This document shows positions 45,386 through 50,333 of a stretch of DNA of 50,333 nt, one piece after another. The notes under the pieces are model-generated. The model saw only the letters and a program-made list of their open reading frames with translations, was not told the DNA's origin and made no database searches. The stretch lies in assembly GCA_014879745.1 (NCBI GenBank), contig JACSRM010000367.1, positions 1 through 50,333 of the forward strand, written 5' to 3'. Within the stretch, counting starts at the first letter, position 1. Each line of letters opens with the position of its first letter. This DNA is from Burkholderiaceae bacterium. GTDB lineage: Bacteria > Pseudomonadota > Gammaproteobacteria > Burkholderiales > Burkholderiaceae_C. The translations under genes were made by a program, and so were the position numbers.

Positions 45386-46891
45386 TCAGCCGAGCTTGAC
45401 CGGCACGAAGATGCGCTGGCCGTCGCGCTCGACGAGCAGCGCGACGCTCTTCGGTTTGCTCTGCATCACGCCGCGCACCTGCTCGATCGAGCCGACCGGC
45501 TGGCCGTTGATCGCGAGCAGCACGTCGCCCTGCGTCAGGCCGGCGCGCGCCGCCGGGCCGGCGACGCCTTCGATCAGCAGGCCCTGTTCGATCTTGGCCT
45601 GCTTGCGCTCGTCCGGCGTCAGCGGGCGCAGTGCGAGGCCGAGCTGCCCGGGCTGTACCTCGCCGCCGGCGCTGGCCACCGTCTTGCCGCTTTCCTCGGC
45701 GCTGCCGAGCTTGGCGTCGATCTCCATCGGCTTGCGGTCGCGCCACACGGTGAGCTTGACCTTCTCGCCCGGCGTCGCCATGCCGATGCGGCTCGACAGC
45801 GACCCGGAGCCGATGATCGGCTCGCCGTTCACCGAGGTCACGACGTCGCCCGGCTTCAGGCCGGCCGCCGCGGCGGCGCTGCCCGGCGAGACGCTCGCGA
45901 CGAGCGCGCCGTCGGGCTTGTCGAGGCCGAACGACTGCGCGAGCGTCTGGTTCAGGTCCTGGATCGTGACGCCCAGGCGCGCGTGTTGCGCCTTGCCGGT
46001 GGCGACGATCTCGTTCTTCACCTTCAGCGCGACGTTGATCGGGATCGCGAACGACAAGCCCTGATAGCCGCCCGATTGCGAATAGATCTGCGCATTGATG
46101 CCGACCACCGCACCGCTGCCGTCGAACAGCGGCCCGCCCGAATTACCCGGATTGACCGCCGCATCGGTCTGGATGAAGGGCACCGCGCCGTCACCCGGCA
46201 GCGAACGGCCCTTGGCGCTGACGATGCCCTGCGTCGCCGTCTCCTCGAAGCCGAACGGCGAGCCGATAGCGAGCACCGGGTCGCCGACCTGCACCTGGCT
46301 GGCGTCGCCCAGGCGCACCGTCGGCAGGTCCTTGGCGTCGATGCGCAGCACGGCGACGTCGGTCACCGGGTCGGCGCCGAGCACCTTGGCCTTGAACTCG
46401 CGGCGGTCGCTCAACTTGACGATCACTTCCTTCGCCTCGTTGACGACGTGCGCGTTGGTCAGGATCAGGCCGTCGCTGCTGATGATGAAGCCGGAGCCCT
46501 GGCCGCGAAACGGCGTCGAATCACCCCGGCCCTGCCCCGGCATGCCCGGGAATCCGGGGAAGCCTGGGAAGCCCGGGAAGCCGCGCAACTGCGGCGGAAT
46601 GCGGGGGTCGCCCTGCATATCTTCGGCGTCCGCCTTGTGCATGCCCGAGACCGTCACGCCGACGACCGCCGGCGAGGCCTGCTGCACGATCGCGCGGAAG
46701 TTCGGCGTTGCGCCGGCCGCCAGCGGCGCCACCGGCGCGGGTGGAACGACGCCCGTCGTCGCGGGCGATGCGGCGGCGACGGTCGTCGTCTTCGCCAGCC
46801 ACTGGCCGGGGTTCAGGCTGAACGCGGACGTGGTGCCGACGGCGACGAGGCCGGCAGCGGCCAAGGCATAGGCGAGGGGCTTGAGCGTCAT
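45386..46891 (-). CDS. DegQ/HtrA-family periplasmic serine endoprotease
   Basis: Envelope quality-control protease/chaperone, 501 residues. N-terminal signal segment (LAYALAAAGLVAVGTTSAFS), then a Pro/Ala linker, protease domain with His148 in ILTNAHVV, Asp178 in VTDVAVLRID and Ser251 in NPGNSGGP, and two PDZ domains (about residues 285-380 and 410-500). Residues about 104-121 form a tandem GFPGFPGFPGFPGMPGQG insertion, in the LA-loop area before the active His. No mucAB/rpoE genes adjoin. The start is MTLKPLAY with AGAGGATCG upstream. degQ, degP or mucD cannot be separated on sequence alone. Confidence 0.94.
   Translation of the reverse strand: MTLKPLAYALAAAGLVAVGTTSAFSLNPGQWLAKTTTVAAASPATTGVVPPAPVAPLAAGATPNFRAIVQQASPAVVGVTVSGMHKADAEDMQGDPRIPPQLRGFPGFPGFPGFPGMPGQGRGDSTPFRGQGSGFIISSDGLILTNAHVVNEAKEVIVKLSDRREFKAKVLGADPVTDVAVLRIDAKDLPTVRLGDASQVQVGDPVLAIGSPFGFEETATQGIVSAKGRSLPGDGAVPFIQTDAAVNPGNSGGPLFDGSGAVVGINAQIYSQSGGYQGLSFAIPINVALKVKNEIVATGKAQHARLGVTIQDLNQTLAQSFGLDKPDGALVASVSPGSAAAAAGLKPGDVVTSVNGEPIIGSGSLSSRIGMATPGEKVKLTVWRDRKPMEIDAKLGSAEESGKTVASAGGEVQPGQLGLALRPLTPDERKQAKIEQGLLIEGVAGPAARAGLTQGDVLLAINGQPVGSIEQVRGVMQSKPKSVALLVERDGQRIFVPVKLG
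46541..46582 (-). repeat. FPG-coding 9-bp tandem repeats in degQ
   Basis: Four to five copies of a nine-base GC-rich unit give the collagen-like run GFPGFPGFPGFPGMPG. Short and in frame. Confidence 0.75.
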
Positions 46892-47230
46892 GGAAACGAT
46901 CCTCTGGGTGCGGTAAGGGGACGCGGCGCATCCCGACAGCCAAAGGCTAGGTGCGCGCGGTTAGGAGTGGGTTAGCCGATGATGAAGCGACGATTAAGGC
47001 GCGTCCATACCGCTGCAGGGATGCGGCATCTAGCGCCCGACCGCGCTCAGATCGGGCAACGAAGTCATGCCGACGGCACCGTCCGTGACCAGGACGGATT
47101 CAGATTCGACTTCGCGGTGTTCTCTCCACCGCTATTCAAACTAGGGGGGTGAGCCTCGTTCCATCTAGACGCGAGTCAAGGCTTTGCCTAGAGTGGCAGC
47201 CACGCCCGAAGTGGGTTCAAGGAGGTTGAC
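46892..47230. other. Intergenic region between degQ and a PEP-CTERM gene
   Basis: A 339-bp divergent region. I see no gene. It is lower in GC than the flanking sequence, contains GGAGG at 47221 for the PEP-CTERM gene and no clear -24/-12 or -35/-10 pair on either strand. Confidence 0.5.
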
Positions 47231-47911
47231 GTGACATTGCTTCGTTCGTCTGCGTTTGCTGCCGCCATGCTCGCCTTGACACCGGCGATTGCTGCTGACA
47301 TTACCTGGAGCACCGGTCCGCAGTTCGGTGGCCCGACCGGGTATCTCGGAATCCTGACCAACGGTACGCTGATCGAGGCGGTCCACCTGGCTGGCACCAA
47401 TGGCGCACCGACGACGGTCGATCCGGGCGGGCTGAACCTGACCTTCGCGACGGTGGACAGCCCGTGGTTCAACGCGACCTTCAGTGACCCGCCCAACGGT
47501 ATCGGTGATGCGGCCTGGTCCGCCATCGTCGCCAACTTCGAGTGGCAGGTCGGCACCGACGTTGATGCGCCGACCTTTCTCACCGGACTGACGCCTGGCG
47601 CTACATACCAAGTGCAGTTCTTTGCCGGCCGCTCGCACACCTGTTGCGGCGCCCGCACGCAGACCTTCGGCGACGGCAACGGCCACTTCTCGGATCCCAT
47701 CGCGTTCACGCCGGGCAGTTACGTCAGCGTCGTCGGCACCTTTGTCGCAGATGCCGGCACCCAGCACATCGTGTTCGACGACAGCAGCAACAACCCGCTG
47801 TTGGCCGCTTATGTGCTGCGCGAGGTGTCGGCCGTTCCGGAGCCGTCGAGCGTCGCGCTGGTGCTGGCCGGTTTGGTGGGCCTTGTTGCCAAGAAAGTGC
47901 GGCGCGCCTAG
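47231..47911 (+). CDS. PEP-CTERM sorting-domain protein
   Basis: Exported surface protein of 226 residues with a GTG start and GGAGG 5 nt upstream. Signal peptide MTLLRSSAFAAAMLALTPAIAA, then a beta-rich body with Asn/Gly/Thr-rich strands (LTFATVDSPWFNATFSDPP) and a CCGARTQ pair of cysteines, then VPEPSSVALVLAGLVGLVAKKVRRA: Pro-Glu-Pro motif, hydrophobic helix and basic tail. That tail predicts exosortase processing. No other domain is recognised. Confidence 0.88.
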   Translation: MTLLRSSAFAAAMLALTPAIAADITWSTGPQFGGPTGYLGILTNGTLIEAVHLAGTNGAPTTVDPGGLNLTFATVDSPWFNATFSDPPNGIGDAAWSAIVANFEWQVGTDVDAPTFLTGLTPGATYQVQFFAGRSHTCCGARTQTFGDGNGHFSDPIAFTPGSYVSVVGTFVADAGTQHIVFDDSSNNPLLAAYVLREVSAVPEPSSVALVLAGLVGLVAKKVRRA

Positions 47912-48423
47912 TTTCACCGGGCATCCGAGCCCAAGAGAAGGCTCTGGCGCCGCCAGTGAGGTCGGCGGTGGCCGGAGCACGGCGCATTGACTCACTGGCC
48001 GGCCGCCGGCCAGATCACTGCCTGCCAATGCCGCATAGCTTCGCCGATAGGTGATCTCGCCGGCTTGCCTAGGCTGGAGTGGACTTCGGCGGGCATCGGC
48101 AGCGGGCGCATGCTTGCCACCAATGCGGTGATGTTAGGGTGCGCGACTTCGTTCCTTCGATGCTCGGCGCCGGCGCCTTTCGAACGCATGCCCGCAGCCT
48201 CGCTCGCAGATAGAGCCGAAGCGCGCAATAGCTCACCTGTCCGGATCGCATCGGGATTGAACCGACTGCGACGCCGCGCGGCGGGTCCGCGATCTGCAAC
48301 GAGTCGTCCGGCTGTGCCAAGGGCGCGCGAGTAAAATGCGCCGCCGCCCCCGCCAGACGCGAGTCGGCGGACGCACCCTACACAGCCACCGCCGAGCGGT
48401 CAGGAACCGAAGCACCACGCACC
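47912..48423. other. Intergenic region, 512 bp, no gene recognised
   Basis: Between the PEP-CTERM gene and fabL. It contains a perfect hairpin CTGGCCGG/CCGGCCAG (47995-48013, loop CCG) that could end transcription but has no U tract. Short open frames exist on both strands, with no recognisable family. A TAAAAT at 48332-48337 is a weak -10 candidate for fabL. Confidence 0.4.
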
Positions 48424-49182
48424 ATGTCAGGCGCACTCAGCAACCAGGTTGCGCTCGTCAGCGGCGCGGCCCGCGGCATCGGCCGCGCGGTCGCGTTGAA
48501 GCTCGCCGCCGCCGGCTGCGACATCGCCGCCAACTACTACAACAGCGCCGACGAGGCCGAGGCGCTGTGCGCCGAGATCCGCTCCATGGGCCGGCGCGCG
48601 GTCGCAATCCAGGCGAGCGTCGGCATCCCGGCGAGCGTCGACGAACTCTTCGTCGAGTTGCGCAAGCACTTCGACCGCATCGACATCATCGTCAGCAACG
48701 CGGCGAGCGGCGTCTTGAAGCCGACGACCGAGATGACGCTCAAGCACTGGCGCTGGTGCATGGAGACGAATGCGCTCGCGCTCAACCTGCTCGCGCAGCG
48801 CGCGCTGCCGCTGATTCCGGCCGGCAGCGGTCGCATCATCGCGCTCTCCAGCCTGGGCGCGTCGCGCGCGATGCCCCACTACGGCTTCATCGGCGCGTCC
48901 AAGGCGGCGCTCGAGGCGCTGGTGCGCTCGCTCGCGCAGGAACTCGGGCCGCGCGGCATCCGCGTCAATACGGTGAGCGCCGGCGTCGTCGATACCGACG
49001 CCCTCGCCTACTTCCCGAACCGCGACGAGGTGCTCGCCGGCTTCGCCGCGCGGACCCCCGCCGGCCCGGTGCTGACGCCGCAGGACGTGGCCGATGCGGT
49101 CTACCTGCTGTGCCTGCCCGAAGCCCGCATGATCAACGGCGCGACGCTCATGGTCGATGGCGGCTTTGCCATCTCCGGCTGA
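48424..49182 (+). CDS. fabL: Enoyl-[acyl-carrier-protein] reductase FabL-like
   Basis: A 252-residue short-chain dehydrogenase/reductase. The Rossmann start VALVSGAARGIGRAVAL is followed by SNAASG (in place of NNAG), and the active site is Tyr153 with Lys160: a Y-x6-K arrangement (HYGFIGASK), as in FabI/FabL enoyl reductases and unlike the Y-x3-K of ketoreductases. VVDTDALAYFPNRDEVL resembles the FabL C-terminal substrate loop. It probably reduces enoyl-acyl carrier proteins with NADPH. The next gene, fabG, starts 1 nt after its stop. Confidence 0.88.
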   Translation: MSGALSNQVALVSGAARGIGRAVALKLAAAGCDIAANYYNSADEAEALCAEIRSMGRRAVAIQASVGIPASVDELFVELRKHFDRIDIIVSNAASGVLKPTTEMTLKHWRWCMETNALALNLLAQRALPLIPAGSGRIIALSSLGASRAMPHYGFIGASKAALEALVRSLAQELGPRGIRVNTVSAGVVDTDALAYFPNRDEVLAGFAARTPAGPVLTPQDVADAVYLLCLPEARMINGATLMVDGGFAISG

Positions 49183-49183
49183 C

Positions 49184-49942
49184 ATGGCCAGCACCTCGGG
49201 CATTGCAGGCAAGGTCGCGATCGTCACCGGCGGCAGCCGCGGCATCGGCCGCGCGATCGCGCTGCGCCTGGCCGCCGACGGCGCCGACGTGACCATCTTC
49301 TATCGCGGCAACCAGGCCGCCGCCGACGAGGTCGTCGCCGCGGCGTCCGCCGCCGGCCACAAGGTCAGCGCCGAGCAGCTCGACATCCGCGGCGCGGCCG
49401 ACTGCGCAGCAGCCGTCGAACGCATCGCCGACCGCGCGGGGCGCATCGACATCCTCGTCAACAACGCCGGCGTCACGCGCGACAACCCGCTTGCCGCATT
49501 CGACGACGCCGATGTCGCCGATGTGCTCGAAACCAACGTGACCGGCGTCTTCAACATGGCGCGCGCCGTCGTGCCGTACATGACGTCACAGCGCTCGGGC
49601 GCGATCATCAACCTGAGTTCGGTCGCAGGCGACAAGGGCGGGCGTGGGCAGACCAATTACGCCGCGAGCAAGGGCGCGATCAACGCCTTCACGCGCGCGC
49701 TCGCGGTCGAGCTCGCGCCGCGCAAGGTGCGCGTGAATGCCGTCGCGCCGGGCGTGATCGAGACCGAGATGTCGGCCGAGGTGCGCGACCTTGCGGGCGA
49801 GCAGGTGCTCTCCCGCATCCTGCTGCGCCGCTGGGGTCGGCCCGAGGAAGTCGCCGATGCGGTATGGTTTCTCGCGTCGGACCACGCCGCCTACGTGACC
49901 GGCCAGGTTCTGAGCGTCGACGGCGGTTTCAAAATGGAGTGA
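49184..49942 (+). CDS. fabG: 3-oxoacyl-[acyl-carrier-protein] reductase FabG-like
   Basis: A 252-residue SDR. IVTGGSRGIGRAIAL (NADPH site), LVNNAGVTRDNPL, and the catalytic Ser146, Tyr159 and Lys163 in SSVAGDKGGRGQTNYAASK are all present, followed by VNAVAPGVIETEMS and VTGQVLSVDGGF. The 'NNAGVTRD' segment is typical of true FabG. It starts 1 nt after the fabL stop and precedes an acyl carrier protein gene by 8 bp, so the three are one operon. Not beside fabD/fabF/acpP of the core pathway. Confidence 0.93.
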   Translation: MASTSGIAGKVAIVTGGSRGIGRAIALRLAADGADVTIFYRGNQAAADEVVAAASAAGHKVSAEQLDIRGAADCAAAVERIADRAGRIDILVNNAGVTRDNPLAAFDDADVADVLETNVTGVFNMARAVVPYMTSQRSGAIINLSSVAGDKGGRGQTNYAASKGAINAFTRALAVELAPRKVRVNAVAPGVIETEMSAEVRDLAGEQVLSRILLRRWGRPEEVADAVWFLASDHAAYVTGQVLSVDGGFKME

Positions 49943-49950
49943 GAACACAA

Positions 49951-50333
49951 ATGACGACACCGATCACCAAGGAAGAAATCAACGCGGTCTTTCCGACCGT
50001 TGCGCAAACCATGGCCGACGCGCTCGGCTGCGATCTCGAGGACATCAAGCTCGACGTCTCGCTGATCGAGGGGCTGGACGCCGAATCGATCGACTTTCTC
50101 GACATGGTGTTTCGCCTCGAGCGCGCCTTCAAGATCAAGATCCCGCGCGGCAAGATCGTCGAGAACGCGCGCGGCACGCTTTCCGAGGCCGAGTTCGAAA
50201 GCGGCGGCGTCGTCACCGACGCCGGCATGGCGCAGTTGCGCGCGTATCTCACCGAGATTCCGGCCGAGCGCTTCAAGACGCCGATGAAGGCGAAGGACAT
50301 TCCGCGCCTGTTCACGCCCGAGACCTTCTGCAA
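49951..50333 (+). CDS. Acyl carrier protein with C-terminal extension (3' end outside window)
   Basis: The first 127 codons are present; the frame runs off the right edge. Residues 1-80 are an acyl carrier domain, with the phosphopantetheine serine Ser46 in LDAESIDFLDMVFRLE (in place of the classical DSL motif). The following residues (about 80-127) are an extension ending RLFTPETFC that is absent from AcpP. Acidic and helical, as expected. Its context after fabL-fabG points to a dedicated fatty-acid-like pathway. Length of the complete protein is unknown. Confidence 0.85.
   Translation, partial: MTTPITKEEINAVFPTVAQTMADALGCDLEDIKLDVSLIEGLDAESIDFLDMVFRLERAFKIKIPRGKIVENARGTLSEAEFESGGVVTDAGMAQLRAYLTEIPAERFKTPMKAKDIPRLFTPETFC

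Noticed and set aside
47140..47230. A sigma-54 type -24/-12 promoter before the PEP-CTERM gene
   Set aside because: TGGCAG occurs but no GC pair at the required distance; not a convincing match.
47912..48423. Small open frames as possible genes or a pseudogene
   Set aside because: No recognisable family, weak starts and no good ribosome binding site.

Overview
The window is chromosomal, high-GC DNA from a betaproteobacterium, most probably of the order Burkholderiales. The evidence is gene order and protein type: ftsK beside trxB, hda-HAD-pcnB-folK facing purM, rpsP-rimM-trmD-rplS, rpsT near a DUF3579 gene and argD-argF, and an S20 protein with the longer lysine-rich N-terminus that I associate with Comamonadaceae/Rubrivivax-like lineages. 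Two PEP-CTERM proteins imply an exosortase and exopolysaccharide system elsewhere in the genome. I see no rRNA, tRNA, CRISPR array, prophage or intact insertion sequence.

Layout. 1-4.3 kb: partial ftsK, a Crp/Fnr-type regulator, trxB, rpmB-rpmG. 4.4-8.9 kb: msrA directly followed by a PAS hybrid histidine kinase, then pdxH and a MobA-like nucleotidyltransferase. 9-16.6 kb: a leftward run with chaC-like, gloA, an MBL-fold hydrolase translationally coupled to a giant DUF748/AsmA-like envelope protein, and a DEAD-box RNA helicase with a repeat tail and a long structured leader. 17-23.7 kb: DUF2087 protein, PEP-CTERM protein, orn, an M48 (Ste24-like) membrane protease, phhB, rsgA, a CbiB-like membrane protein and a Nudix CoA pyrophosphatase. 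23.8-25.9 kb: the rpsP-rimM-trmD-rplS translation operon. 26-28.8 kb: GNAT acetyltransferase, TM2 protein, and a DUF47-pit phosphate transport pair. 28.9-33.6 kb: cytochrome b561 with a small exported protein, divergent from a molybdopterin oxidoreductase followed by fdhD. 33.6-38.4 kb: folK, pcnB, HAD hydrolase and hda leftward, purM rightward. 38.4-45.2 kb: SirB1-like protein, murJ, rpsT, DUF3579, argD-argF, a duplicated argF tail, cupin and DUF2784 proteins. 45.4-50.3 kb: a DegQ-type protease, a second PEP-CTERM protein, and the start of a fabL-fabG-acp cluster cut by the window edge.

Most of the window is core housekeeping: cell division, redox repair, ribosome biogenesis, arginine, purine and folate synthesis, peptidoglycan export. 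The accessory points most worth attention are: (i) a 60-bp copy of the 3' end of argF that differs from the gene only at three synonymous positions and sits next to nested inverted repeats; (ii) a cytosolic-looking Mo/W oxidoreductase with a three-cysteine Fe-S motif and no electron-transfer subunit, next to fdhD; (iii) a non-housekeeping fatty-acid-type cluster (enoyl reductase, ketoreductase, unusual acyl carrier protein) at the right edge.
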